Shown here: piece after piece, positions 1 to 8,079 of the stretch
Numbering within the stretch: the first letter of the stretch is position 1
Layout of the letters: the number at the start of each line of letters is the position of its first letter
Origin: Pedobacter nyackensis
Lineage (GTDB): Bacteria > Bacteroidota > Bacteroidia > Sphingobacteriales > Sphingobacteriaceae
Assembly (NCBI RefSeq): GCF_900176505.1
Contig: NZ_FWYB01000001.1
Coordinates: 97,400 to 161,399 of the forward strand
Length of the DNA stretch: 64,000 nucleotides
Direction of reading: 5' to 3'
The notes under the pieces: model-generated
Database searches by the model: none
Told to the model about the DNA's origin: nothing
Seen by the model: only the letters and a program-made list of their open reading frames with translations
Position numbers and translations under genes: made by a program

Positions 1-95
1 TTTGCTACAGCTGTGCTACAGTGAATTAAAAATTAAAATTTAATTAGTTGATAATAAGAGTGTTAACTGTAGTTGCGTAGATTAGAAGCAATAAA
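1..95. repeat. attL: attL: left copy of the attachment repeat
   Basis: All 95 bases are identical to 56887-56981. The match may continue to the left beyond the window edge. It begins with GCTACAGCTGTGCTACAG (4-21), whose GCTACA units recur just upstream of the integrase start. A repeat this long is more than a minimal tyrosine-recombinase core, so the crossover site is only part of it. Confidence 0.9.
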
Positions 96-177
96 TATGT
101 TACTTTTTTTTCTAACATCCTAATCAAGGTGATAATCAGTATTTCAAACGCTTTGTACTGTGTTTTTTAAACTATTA

Positions 178-212
178 TTAACAGTTGTTAATTGAGTTAA
201 TAATATAAATTG
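178..212 (+). promoter_or_regulatory. Operator and putative promoter of the integrase
   Basis: TTAACAGTTGTTAA (178-191) followed by TTGAGTTAAT is the same element found upstream of the helicase, packaging and tRNA-region promoters. Here the -7 box downstream (about 206-212) is a poor match to TAnnTTTG, so promoter strength is uncertain. The surrounding 96-260 stretch has no gene. Confidence 0.6.
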
Positions 213-260
213 TAGCATACTAATGAAAAAAATGCTACAATTGTGCTACAAAAGTAGCAT
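210..260. promoter_or_regulatory. GCTACA-type integrase binding sites upstream of int
   Basis: TTGTAGCAT (210-218) and ATGCTACAA (232-240) form an inverted repeat. They are followed by TTGTGCTACAA (241-251) and GTAGCAT (254-260), which abuts the start codon. The stretch 234-250 matches the att sequence 4-20 at 15 of 17 positions. After excision these would lie beside attP, so they are probable integrase arm sites, and their position suggests autoregulation. Confidence 0.55.
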
Positions 261-1532
261 ATGGCAACAGTACACTTCAAAGCACACAAACATCATAAAA
301 AAGCTGACGGGACTATTAACGTAAAGCTAGTGATTTATCATAAAGGTAAAAGGGTTTATCCGGATACGGCTCATTACATCACAGAGAAAGATCTGACAAA
401 AAAGTATGAGTTTAAGGATAAAGACCTGATAACGAAATTGACTATTGAACTTGGTGAATACCGAAAGAAAATCGGTGAACTAGGAGAGAGGCTGAAAGGA
501 ATGACTGCTGCTGATGTTGCTGATTATTTGTTGCGAAAGCCTTCGGATTCGAACTCAGTAAATATCGACTTTATCTCGTTTGGATGGGGTTTCGTTAAGG
601 AGTTGAAAGATGAAGGAAAAGATTCAGCATATAAGGGGATCAGGAGTGTGTTGAATAATTTTACTGACTTTACTAAGCTTGATGAGGTATATACGACGAG
701 TATAACTTCAGACTTGTTAAGGGGATTTGAGAAGTATTTAAAAAAACCACATAAGCAGACAAGGTATCTCAGTAATGGCCAGAAGGCTACCAGATTAATG
801 CCGGGGGTTTCCGATGCTACCTTCTTAACAGTTATGTCTTGGTTCAAGTTGGTGTTTAATGCGATACGTGATAAATATAATGATGAGGACCGTGGAATAA
901 TAAGAATTCAGAATTACCCATTTCGAAAATTAAAATTAAAGTCAGCACCACCGGCTAAAAAAAGAGCTATACCAATAAACTATGTTAAGGCAATACGGGA
1001 CTGTGACGTAAGGTCAGGTAGCGTGGCTGAGCTTTTTAAAGATATATTCATGTTAAGCTTTTACTTATGCGGGATGAATGCGAAAGATATGTTCTTGATT
1101 ACTGATATTACTGGGGATAGAATATCATACAATAGAAGCAAGACCCGGAGTAAAAGGAAAGATTCAGCGTTTATAAGTATAAAGAAAATTCCTGAGGCCG
1201 CTTTATTGGTCGATAAGTATTTTGGAAATATCAACAAGAGGTATTCATCTATACCTAGTTTTCAGAGCGCAATTTTTGAAGGCAGCTCAAATTTAAAGAA
1301 GATACTGGAGGTCAGCAATCCGGAATTGGATCTTGAAAAGTATAAGTTAGATTTTTATGCTGCCAGACACACTTTTGCTACTGAAGCGCGTAATACTTGC
1401 GGGTTTTCTGTTTCCGACGTTGGAGAGGCTCTAAACCACAGCCAGCCGATGAAGATCACTGATACATATATTGTGCGGGACTGGGGGACGATTGATAAAA
1501 TACAGGAGCAGGTGGTTCTACTTCTTAGCTAA
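261..1532 (+). CDS. int: Tyrosine recombinase (phage integrase)
   Basis: 423 residues, usual for Bacteroidota phage and conjugative-element integrases. An N-terminal arm-binding domain (about 1-90) and a SAM-like core-binding domain (about 100-215) precede the catalytic domain. Visible catalytic residues are R369 in AARHTFAT, H393 in LNHS and nucleophile Y403 in TDTY. The usual first arginine (GMR) is replaced by N273 in CGMNAKDM, a change also known in IntDOT-type enzymes of this phylum. It should catalyse integration and excision between attP and attB; its place beside attL supports this. The 3' end overlaps the convergent XRE gene by 15 nt. Confidence 0.95.
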   Translation: MATVHFKAHKHHKKADGTINVKLVIYHKGKRVYPDTAHYITEKDLTKKYEFKDKDLITKLTIELGEYRKKIGELGERLKGMTAADVADYLLRKPSDSNSVNIDFISFGWGFVKELKDEGKDSAYKGIRSVLNNFTDFTKLDEVYTTSITSDLLRGFEKYLKKPHKQTRYLSNGQKATRLMPGVSDATFLTVMSWFKLVFNAIRDKYNDEDRGIIRIQNYPFRKLKLKSAPPAKKRAIPINYVKAIRDCDVRSGSVAELFKDIFMLSFYLCGMNAKDMFLITDITGDRISYNRSKTRSKRKDSAFISIKKIPEAALLVDKYFGNINKRYSSIPSFQSAIFEGSSNLKKILEVSNPELDLEKYKLDFYAARHTFATEARNTCGFSVSDVGEALNHSQPMKITDTYIVRDWGTIDKIQEQVVLLLS

Positions 1533-1952
1533 TTTATTCTGCAGATCCTCAATGATCTTATTTTGGGCTTCAATCAATTTGTAGGCTTGGGTTAAGTTTG
1601 CTTCAAATACGGAAAGAGTTTTCTTTATGATTAGTACCTCCTGGTGAACTGCTGACAGGCTGCTTGCTGCAGTTGGTTTATTTGGTGTTTTAGTTTGCTT
1701 TGATCCTAATCCGTTTGATAGCCATTCAGCATTCAGGTCGAACAATCTCACCATTTTTTCCACAACATCCATCCTTACTCTACGTTTTCCGCTTTCCATG
1801 TATGAAAGCCACGCTGGAGTAATATCAAGCTTCTCAGCAGCTTCCTTTTGAGATTTGCTGATGAACAACGTGCGGAATTCGTATAGGCGCTTTGCGATAT
1901 CCATGCTGAATATCTCGGTAGCTGTTGATTTTTTGGTGGCGACTGTTGGCAT
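1518..1952 (-). CDS. XRE-family HTH regulator with C-terminal coiled coil
   Basis: 144 residues. A Cro/CI-type helix-turn-helix spans about 17-75 (SQKEAAEKLDITPAWLSYMESGKR). A Ser/Thr/Pro linker follows, then a helical tail (about 105-144) that may oligomerise. There is no protease or second catalytic domain. An in-frame ATG at 1904 (MDIAKRL) is an alternative start. An operator-like sequence sits directly upstream (1961-1981), consistent with autoregulation. It is the best candidate to bind the TTAACAGTTGTTAA operators, but that link is inferred from position only. Confidence 0.8.
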   Translation of the reverse strand: MPTVATKKSTATEIFSMDIAKRLYEFRTLFISKSQKEAAEKLDITPAWLSYMESGKRRVRMDVVEKMVRLFDLNAEWLSNGLGSKQTKTPNKPTAASSLSAVHQEVLIIKKTLSVFEANLTQAYKLIEAQNKIIEDLQNKLAKK

Positions 1953-1960
1953 GGTATTAA

Positions 1961-1982
1961 AGTTAGTTGTTAATCAGGTTAA
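1961..1982. promoter_or_regulatory. Diverged copy of the TTGTTAAT operator upstream of the XRE gene
   Basis: AGTTAGTTGTTAATCAGGTTAA matches the right half of the phage operator (GTTGTTAATTAGGTTAA) while the left half has diverged. It lies just 5' of the XRE gene start. Confidence 0.5.
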
Positions 1983-2031
1983 TATTGTAATGTTTTGAAT
2001 GTTGTCAACTATTATGTAAACCGGTTGACAG

Positions 2032-2418
2032 TTAATCGTTGATTGTGAATTTAAAGTGCATTTGCCCCATGGTTCTGGTTAATCCCATGCCAAGCGTGCT
2101 GGCTCTATCGAAAGAGAAATAAACATTATCATAGATAGATTGATCTAGGATCGGCTCGATAGCTGTTTGCTGTTTCTTTACTCTATTCCAGTTGATATTA
2201 AACATATTTAAAAGCATGCCATAACTAGGCGTGCCGTCTTCCTTGTAGTGTACGAATGCTCTCACCTCAATTATATCTTTCATATCAAAGTTTGCCATAG
2301 TCGGGGCTTTCAATCCGTTCTTAGGCCAAAGAGAAGTTCCGTAGAGATGACTAGCATGCATTATATGCATTGCAGCTCCGGTAACCCTTGATATGATATC
2401 TTGTTTGAGGGGTGGCAT
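2032..2418 (-). CDS. Hypothetical protein, last gene of the lysogeny operon
   Basis: 128 residues, not recognised. No signal peptide or membrane segment is visible. The start overlaps the stop of the DUF4468 gene (TAATG), so the two are translationally coupled. The operon begins with the S24 repressor, so expression in the lysogen is likely. Confidence 0.7.
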   Translation of the reverse strand: MPPLKQDIISRVTGAAMHIMHASHLYGTSLWPKNGLKAPTMANFDMKDIIEVRAFVHYKEDGTPSYGMLLNMFNINWNRVKKQQTAIEPILDQSIYDNVYFSFDRASTLGMGLTRTMGQMHFKFTIND

Positions 2419-2987
2419 TAGAAATCGTCTTTCTTTGAATTAACGGTTAAATATTGTTTATAGCTTTTTATTATACTTTCGATGTTGTCTTTAAGCGCTA
2501 GATAGTAGGTTCTATTTTCTTTCGGAAATTGTTTTTGATTTAGGTACTTAATATATGCTGGTTCCATAGGTATCAATTGCGTTTCGATACTATAGCTAGG
2601 CATATATTTGTTGATGAACTTGTAAAGCCTAATTCTTGATTTGTTTTCCCGAGCAGTGATTTCAATCATAAACCCCATTGTCCCTGTTGTATTAATGAAT
2701 CCTGAAGTAGTGAATGTGAAATTTCCTGTTCCAATGATTGATCCCGATTCTTTGTCTTTTGTTTGGATTACTTCTTTTGAATCTATAAATGTTTCCGCCA
2801 TCCATTTTAGAGATGTGTTAAAAACATGATCCTTGGATTGACCATCTAGACTGTCAATAATTGTTTCATAAAAAACTTGCCCATCTTTAATTGGGAATGC
2901 GACTTTTGCTGTGTCTTTTTGTTTTTTCTGAGCAAAGCTTGCAAGTGTGAATATGATTCCTAAAAGCGTTAATAGTTGTTTTTTCAT
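2418..2987 (-). CDS. Secreted DUF4468-like protein
   Basis: 189 residues with a clear N-terminal signal peptide (MKKQLLTLLGIIFTLASFAQ) and no lipobox. The pattern of an FPIKDGQVFYE segment near residue 31 and a KESGSIIGTG segment near 80 fits the DUF4468 (TBP-like fold) family of exported Bacteroidota proteins of unknown role. It lies 2 nt downstream of the S24 repressor in the same orientation, the usual place of lysogenic-conversion genes. Envelope modification or exclusion is conceivable but not shown. Confidence 0.75.
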   Translation of the reverse strand: MKKQLLTLLGIIFTLASFAQKKQKDTAKVAFPIKDGQVFYETIIDSLDGQSKDHVFNTSLKWMAETFIDSKEVIQTKDKESGSIIGTGNFTFTTSGFINTTGTMGFMIEITARENKSRIRLYKFINKYMPSYSIETQLIPMEPAYIKYLNQKQFPKENRTYYLALKDNIESIIKSYKQYLTVNSKKDDF

Positions 2988-2989
2988 TT

Positions 2990-3802
2990 TTAAGGTTCGT
3001 TAATTATTCTTACGATGTTAAAAATTGCCTGGATGTCATCGAGATTCCAAGCGAAGTCTTTGTGTCTTGATTTGTCTGGGTTGAATGACCCAAGGTGAAT
3101 TATTCCATCTGCAACTTCCTGGTCTAATATCGTTTTGCATGTTATGCCGTATTCTTTATGAACTATAACGAATGTGGCCCATTTGTGGTAGTGCAATCGA
3201 CTTTTCCAATGGTGCTTTTGAATTTCTCTCCCAACTACAGTGGATCCATCAGCTATTGACTTCTTCGCACTCTCTTTGTCGGAGTAGTTTTCCATACTAT
3301 CACCCAAAATTTCAAAAGCAAAATATCGGCCGCTGTGTTGTTTGTCGACAGTAATGGATATCTTTCTTAATTCTGAAACATATTCGGGGTCCTTAAATCC
3401 TCCTGGAAAACTAGCGTAGGAGTATTCATCAACTAAAGGTATAAGCATTGTGTATTGACCATTTCCCATGTCAATAAATGGGGCGTCAGCTGGGTTAATT
3501 GGATAGTGCACTTCGTGGAGCGGTTTAGCGTTATTTTGTGATTGGTTAATTTGAACTTTATTAGAAAGGAGCATCTCTCCTTCGCCTGTTTCATACCATT
3601 GTCTTGAGACGTTCAGGTTGTCTTCAAGTTTTTGACCCATTGTTTTGGGTGGGACCTGGCTTTTCAGTATTTCTGATATATAAGATTTAGAGGTTTTTAT
3701 CGTTTTTGCGAACTCCGAGTTGTTTGCAAATGCGAAATAAGCCATTACCTCCATCAGTCTTACGAACTTTTCCGAATTTTTATTATCTTGATTATCAGTC
3801 AT
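2990..3802 (-). CDS. HTH/S24 LexA-CI-like phage repressor
   Basis: 270 residues. The N-terminal HTH (about 12-70, with EFAKTIKTSKSYISEIL) is joined to a C-terminal S24 peptidase domain. The catalytic serine is S169 in GDSM and the general-base lysine is probably K223 in GITCKTIL. S24 repressors of lambda type self-cleave when RecA is activated; the cleavage dipeptide is not obvious here, so SOS induction is inference. It heads a three-gene leftward operon and faces two perfect palindromic operators, as expected for the main lysogeny repressor. Confidence 0.88.
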   Translation of the reverse strand: MTDNQDNKNSEKFVRLMEVMAYFAFANNSEFAKTIKTSKSYISEILKSQVPPKTMGQKLEDNLNVSRQWYETGEGEMLLSNKVQINQSQNNAKPLHEVHYPINPADAPFIDMGNGQYTMLIPLVDEYSYASFPGGFKDPEYVSELRKISITVDKQHSGRYFAFEILGDSMENYSDKESAKKSIADGSTVVGREIQKHHWKSRLHYHKWATFVIVHKEYGITCKTILDQEVADGIIHLGSFNPDKSRHKDFAWNLDDIQAIFNIVRIINEP

Positions 3803-3815
3803 TTAAATATAAATG

Positions 3816-3868
3816 TTCGTAATTACGAATAAATTATTTTGATAGTTCGTAATTACGAACTACATTTG
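3816..3868. promoter_or_regulatory. Divergent operators and rightward early promoter
   Basis: Two copies of TTCGTAATTACGAA occur: 3816-3829 and, extended to GTTCGTAATTACGAAC, 3845-3860. The second fills the spacer of a consensus rightward promoter, TTTG (3838-3841), 19 nt, TACATTTG (3861-3868). A repressor bound here would block the early operon. A weaker leftward -7-like box (TATATTTA on the minus strand, 3804-3811) abuts the repressor start. Confidence 0.85.
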
Positions 3869-3932
3869 TATTGTTCAATAACAACAAAGGTAAATATAAA
3901 CACACTACTATCAATAACCAAAAAGTACCAAA

Positions 3933-4484
3933 ATGATCACCACGAAATTACCAGCTGGATTATTCAATGACAACACTACGGAGTTGTTCTCAGCAAACGA
4001 TAGAGGGTATTGCTTATTTGACGGGGCTGCACAGTCTACGAAAAATATGCCATCAAGTATTAAAAACGCAGTGGTTCAATTTTATAAGAACAGGTTTGGA
4101 GCAGAAAGGGCGTATGAATCAATGGGTAACTTCACTGAGGATGATAAAATCGAACAATGCATTAAATGCATGTTTGCAAACTTTGACAACACACCGGATT
4201 TTGATGCTTTAGGAAACATCACTCCTGAGGTTGTGGCGTGCTCAAAACGTGGCAAGTGTAAACACGAAGGGGTTGGATGTCTTCCAACGGTTGGAATTGA
4301 TAAGCTTTCTCCAGCACAGAAGCGCGTTGCGATGCTTTGTTATAAGTCAGGGAAAGAAATAGCTGAAGCTTTGTTCATTTCAACAAACACGGTAAAAAGG
4401 CATCTTTCTGATGCGATGCATATCACAGGGGCTAAGAACTCCAGAGAACTAATCAGGTTAATTGACCAATCAACAGTAAACTAA
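3933..4484 (+). CDS. LuxR-type HTH regulator with N-terminal Cys cluster
   Basis: 183 residues. The C-terminal part (about 124-178) is a LuxR/GerE-like HTH (LSPAQKRVAMLCYKSGKEIA then STNTVKRHL). The N-terminal part carries C76, C79, C103, C109 and C116, spaced like a metal site. It is the first gene transcribed from the early promoter opposite the S24 repressor, where a Cro-like or early activator gene would be expected. The ligand and target are unknown. Confidence 0.75.
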   Translation: MITTKLPAGLFNDNTTELFSANDRGYCLFDGAAQSTKNMPSSIKNAVVQFYKNRFGAERAYESMGNFTEDDKIEQCIKCMFANFDNTPDFDALGNITPEVVACSKRGKCKHEGVGCLPTVGIDKLSPAQKRVAMLCYKSGKEIAEALFISTNTVKRHLSDAMHITGAKNSRELIRLIDQSTVN

Positions 4485-4490
4485 CATAAC

Positions 4491-4697
4491 ATGCAAGTCG
4501 TAAAAGTAAAAAAAAGCCCATCCTGGACAACAATACTTACAGAGATGGAAGTGGAGCAGGAAATACCGGTTGAGCTTAGCAAAAGGAATACTATAAGTCC
4601 TCTAATCAGCAGACAACTTTCATTATCACATCCACACATGGGGTGGACCACTGAAAAGCTGAACGATAAGGTTCTAATGATAAAAAGAATAAAATAA
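4491..4697 (+). CDS. Small hypothetical protein
   Basis: 68 residues, basic, not recognised. It starts 6 nt after the LuxR-type gene and is probably co-transcribed with it. The 77 nt that follow (4698-4774) hold no clear element. Confidence 0.55.
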   Translation: MQVVKVKKSPSWTTILTEMEVEQEIPVELSKRNTISPLISRQLSLSHPHMGWTTEKLNDKVLMIKRIK

Positions 4698-4774
4698 ACA
4701 AAGCCCCTCCGGTCCAGACTTCGAAATCAAACCAAGAGGAGCCAAAATCAATTCACCACAAAAGCAAAAAGATC

Positions 4775-5173
4775 ATGCCAAAAGTAAAGCAAATTATCGA
4801 ATTATGGGATACTGACAGAATCGGCAACGATGTAGTATTTCATTACTTAACTCCTGAGTTGTCAGAAAATGACAAGCCACATCAAATCAGAGTAGACGAA
4901 GAGGCCTTAATTAGGTTCATCGTTGACTTTGAATTAGCCGATTACAGCGATTTAGCTGGACATCTATTACAAGATGCTTGGGAAGATATTAAGGATAGGT
5001 ACTGGGCTGATATCCTAAAACAGCAGTTGGAAACGAGTTACAAAGAAGCGATGACTTATATCCAAGTTTACACAGCCCACACGACACTTCCAATGCCGAA
5101 GTATCAATATAGAGCTTTACTTGCACACATAGCACATGTTTTTGGGATCAATTTATCAAGGAGGGCTGCATAA
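4775..5173 (+). CDS. Hypothetical early protein
   Basis: 132 residues, acidic in the first half, no membrane segment, not recognised. Its stop codon overlaps the next start (TAATG), the first of a chain of such couplings in the early operon. Confidence 0.6.
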   Translation: MPKVKQIIELWDTDRIGNDVVFHYLTPELSENDKPHQIRVDEEALIRFIVDFELADYSDLAGHLLQDAWEDIKDRYWADILKQQLETSYKEAMTYIQVYTAHTTLPMPKYQYRALLAHIAHVFGINLSRRAA

Positions 5174-5478
5174 TGGATGATGTAACAATGAGTTTATCTC
5201 AATTGAAAGGGCTACTGATCAGTGCAAGTAAAATCGGAGCCAAAAAGGCAATGATTGATTTGGGGTTGTATAGTGCTACCCTGAACAAGTCTCAGGCAGC
5301 CAGGATCTGCGGAAGTAAGGAGTTATTAGCCAGGTGGATCAAAGAAGGTGTAATTAATCCAGTAAGAGATGCATCAGGCAATGCAGCTTGGAGGATTGAT
5401 CGGATTGAACTGGAATCAGCACTGGAATCAGAGAACAGACATACATTTTTAAACGCAGTAGAAAGGAACGCTAAGTAA
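5173..5478 (+). CDS. Helix-turn-helix (excisionase/AlpA-like) protein
   Basis: 101 residues. The segment about 37-80 (LNKSQAARICGSKELLARWIKEG, then WRIDRIELE) resembles the winged helix of MerR/Xis/HTH_17 proteins. Such small DNA-binding proteins can be excisionases or transcription factors. The early-operon position fits either. Overlapping stop/start codons couple it to both neighbours. Confidence 0.6.
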   Translation: MDDVTMSLSQLKGLLISASKIGAKKAMIDLGLYSATLNKSQAARICGSKELLARWIKEGVINPVRDASGNAAWRIDRIELESALESENRHTFLNAVERNAK

Positions 5479-5843
5479 TGACCTACACCAAGAAAACCAC
5501 AATCGAACAATATACAGCATGGTTAGCAACCTGCCCTCCAATTGCTGAGATTTTACGCATTCAAAAGATAGCCCTGGCTTTCGCTCATGAGGCTTGTGAT
5601 AGGATCATTGGGTATTGTAAAGGTAAGCCTAAACGCAACAAGTCATGCCTTTGGATTCGGGCAGCAGTAAACAATCCGACTTCAAAACCTCAGGGGATCA
5701 GAAGTACAGAGTACCCGGCTGACTGGGGAGATCATCCAGATGCTAACTACCGGTTCAGGTGCCAGCGAATGCGGGAGAACATTGAGAGGGAGTTGGCGGA
5801 GGAGAAGCTGCATAGGGATGCATTAGAAATATTGATTAAGTAA
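5478..5843 (+). CDS. Hypothetical early protein
   Basis: 121 residues with several Cys and Arg residues, not recognised. TAATG overlaps link it to the genes on both sides. Confidence 0.6.
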   Translation: MTYTKKTTIEQYTAWLATCPPIAEILRIQKIALAFAHEACDRIIGYCKGKPKRNKSCLWIRAAVNNPTSKPQGIRSTEYPADWGDHPDANYRFRCQRMRENIERELAEEKLHRDALEILIK

Positions 5844-6022
5844 TGAGTCCGGTAAGCGAATCTGATAAAGCAAAAATCAACTACCTGTACTCTCAGATTA
5901 AAAACATCAACGTCCCTGATTTCAATGAGCGAGAAACAGTGGATCTATCAGTCAAGGTCAGGGATGGCCTTCAAATAATACTAAAAGCAATTAAAGAAGT
6001 TTCAACAGTAATAAATAAATAA
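5843..6022 (+). CDS. Small early protein (59 residues)
   Basis: A short frame beginning MSPVSESDKAKINYLYSQIK and ending in TAA at 6020-6022. It starts on a TAATG overlap with the gene before and ends 3 nt before the RecT-like gene, so it fills the space exactly. Mostly helical, with no known family. Confidence 0.6.
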   Translation: MSPVSESDKAKINYLYSQIKNINVPDFNERETVDLSVKVRDGLQIILKAIKEVSTVINK

Positions 6023-6025
6023 GTT

Positions 6026-6874
6026 ATGAAAACAGAATTAACAACAATCCAAGCAATGCCATTTCAAGATATAATGATCATGGCTAAAACATTTGCAGAA
6101 AGTGGAATGTTCACCGATGCTAAGGCAATGGGCCAGGCTTTTGTTAAAATACAGGCAGGTCAGGAAATTGGAATTCCTCCATTTGCAGCAATGTCAGGAA
6201 TACATATAATACAAGGCAAGCCAACTATAGGAGCTGGCCTGATCGCATCTACTGTAAAAGGGTCTGGTAAATATGACTACAAAGTTCTCGAAATGTCCGA
6301 TAAGATTTGCCGGATTGAGTTTTATCAGGGAAAAGAAAAAATAGGATTATCTGAATTTACAATTGAGGATGCTAAAAAAGCACTTACCAAAAACATAGAT
6401 AAGTTTCCTAAAAATATGCTTTTTGCCAGGGCAATAAGTAATGGTGTAAAATGGTATTGTCCTGATGTATTTGCGGGGCCTGTATATACACCTGAAGAAA
6501 TGGAAGGTATCACTGTTGATATTTCCCATACTGTTGTAGATGAGCAACCAGTTGCGCTGCCTGGCATGCCCGATAAAGCCTTTGGTCAATTAATTACCAG
6601 GTTAAAAGCAGGTGAGACAGGATTAGTTGAGAAAGTTAAAGAAACTTATTCGCTAAATCCGGATCAGTTAGATACTATTGAATCGCTGGAAATCACCTTA
6701 CCAATTATCGAAGACGATGCTTTTATTGCCCTTATTGCTGATCTAGCCTTAAGCAGTAAATCAGGCGCCACTACGGTATTAAAATCTGTAAGGGCTGCTC
6801 ACAGCTTTACGGAAGAGCAGGAAGCTGAAATAAGCAAAACTATTGCCGGTTTGACTACTAAAAAAGCAGCGTAA
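6026..6874 (+). CDS. RecT-like single-strand annealing protein (probable)
   Basis: 282 residues. The segment about 40-80 (AGQEIGIPPFAAMSGIHI, then GKPTIGAGLIAS) and about 132-155 (LFARAISNGVKWYCPDV) look like phage RecT-type annealases. The gene lies with a PD-(D/E)XK nuclease, a Rad50-like ATPase and SSB, as in two-component phage recombination modules. The expected role is to anneal single strands during phage replication and recombination. The family call rests on motif memory and context. Confidence 0.6.
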   Translation: MKTELTTIQAMPFQDIMIMAKTFAESGMFTDAKAMGQAFVKIQAGQEIGIPPFAAMSGIHIIQGKPTIGAGLIASTVKGSGKYDYKVLEMSDKICRIEFYQGKEKIGLSEFTIEDAKKALTKNIDKFPKNMLFARAISNGVKWYCPDVFAGPVYTPEEMEGITVDISHTVVDEQPVALPGMPDKAFGQLITRLKAGETGLVEKVKETYSLNPDQLDTIESLEITLPIIEDDAFIALIADLALSSKSGATTVLKSVRAAHSFTEEQEAEISKTIAGLTTKKAA

Positions 6875-7422
6875 TGAAGCCTAACGAGAATTTAAACTTA
6901 TTCCTGCAGCCTAAGGCAGAAATTGCCGTTCTGCCTATAGAGAACAAATCAATCCTTACTTCAGATAAATCAGAGTTGTCATATATGGCAAGTCTGATTC
7001 TTCAGGGGGTTGACGATGGGTACGCAGATCCGATGGATACCCTGTTAATGGCTAAGAAAGGGATGTACGTATTCAAAGGAATTGTTGAAGGACTTGAAGG
7101 TAAGGTGGCGGTTCCCGAAAAAGGATACACTAAACATCATTGCACTATCCGTGAGCAAATGACTGGAGTTAAATATCACTTCGAAGAATGCAATGATCCA
7201 GTTTGGACCGAACTATACGAACAGTTTAAAGCAATAGAATTCCAATTAAAGGAACGTCAGGAATGGCTTAAAACTTTTAAGAAGCCAACGGAAGTGGAGG
7301 CCGAGATTGATGAAGATACCGGAGAAGAGATTTCTCCAGCTAGAAAAATCAATCCTCCTGTAAAAATGGGTGGTATGTCAATAATCATTAGTATCAAAAA
7401 CGAAAAAGATGGAGATTCTTGA
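6874..7422 (+). CDS. Hypothetical protein of the recombination operon
   Basis: 182 residues, not recognised. It has an acidic stretch near 145-157 (EVEAEIDEDTGEE). The start overlaps the RecT-like stop and its end overlaps the nuclease start by 14 nt. This tight packing suggests it works with the recombination proteins. Confidence 0.6.
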   Translation: MKPNENLNLFLQPKAEIAVLPIENKSILTSDKSELSYMASLILQGVDDGYADPMDTLLMAKKGMYVFKGIVEGLEGKVAVPEKGYTKHHCTIREQMTGVKYHFEECNDPVWTELYEQFKAIEFQLKERQEWLKTFKKPTEVEAEIDEDTGEEISPARKINPPVKMGGMSIIISIKNEKDGDS

Positions 7423-8077
7423 AGCAATTAACCCGAATGGAGAACCAGTAAAGGTAGATTATGCGTTCTACCCGTCAGTACTTGATGCTTTTATTAGATA
7501 CAAAAAGGCGGATGATGATGAGACCTTTGATAGTCTTCTGAATCGGATCAATAAAGTTAAAACTGAGCAAACCGAAGATCAATTACGTGGAGTACAGTTT
7601 GAATCAGATGTAAACGCCATTCTTAAAGGTGGTGATGTCAGCAGTATTAACTACACTGAAGCTCATAAGCAGGTTGCTGCCCGTTTGATTAATTGCACGG
7701 GATTGCAGGAGTACATTGAAGTAGTTATTAGAACCCGGGTGGGTAATGTTAAGCTGTACGGGATTGTTGATTACATGTTTGATGAAATGGCTGTTGATTT
7801 AAAAGGTACCAGCAACTACAAGCTGAACAAATACAAGGATAGTACTCAGCACCCAATTTATTCGCTTATCTGCAAGCTTAAGGGTAAGCCATTAAAGCAA
7901 TTCAAGTACCTGGTGACTGATTACGAAAAGGTTTTTCAAGAGACTTACATTCCGAGCGACAATATGTTTCATAAACTGATCTACCTGATTTATGAGTTCG
8001 TAGAATTCATTGAGCATTACAAAGCAAACATTACTGACAAAAAAATATTTGGATTAGAAATTAATAAAGCAGCTTAG
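7409..8077 (+). CDS. PD-(D/E)XK (RecB/Cas4-like) exonuclease
   Basis: 222 residues. The metal-binding core is visible as E65, D121 and D130-L-K132 (YGIVDYMFDEMAVDLKGTS), with Q147 downstream. Cas4/RecB/lambda-Exo-like nucleases use this arrangement. Placed after a RecT-like gene, it probably resects ends to give the single strands that RecT anneals. Confidence 0.75.
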   Translation: MEILEAINPNGEPVKVDYAFYPSVLDAFIRYKKADDDETFDSLLNRINKVKTEQTEDQLRGVQFESDVNAILKGGDVSSINYTEAHKQVAARLINCTGLQEYIEVVIRTRVGNVKLYGIVDYMFDEMAVDLKGTSNYKLNKYKDSTQHPIYSLICKLKGKPLKQFKYLVTDYEKVFQETYIPSDNMFHKLIYLIYEFVEFIEHYKANITDKKIFGLEINKAA

Positions 8078-8079
8078 TC

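Noticed and set aside
524..847. Long minus-strand frame inside the integrase gene
   Set aside because: Shadow of a well-supported coding frame, without a family or start signal.
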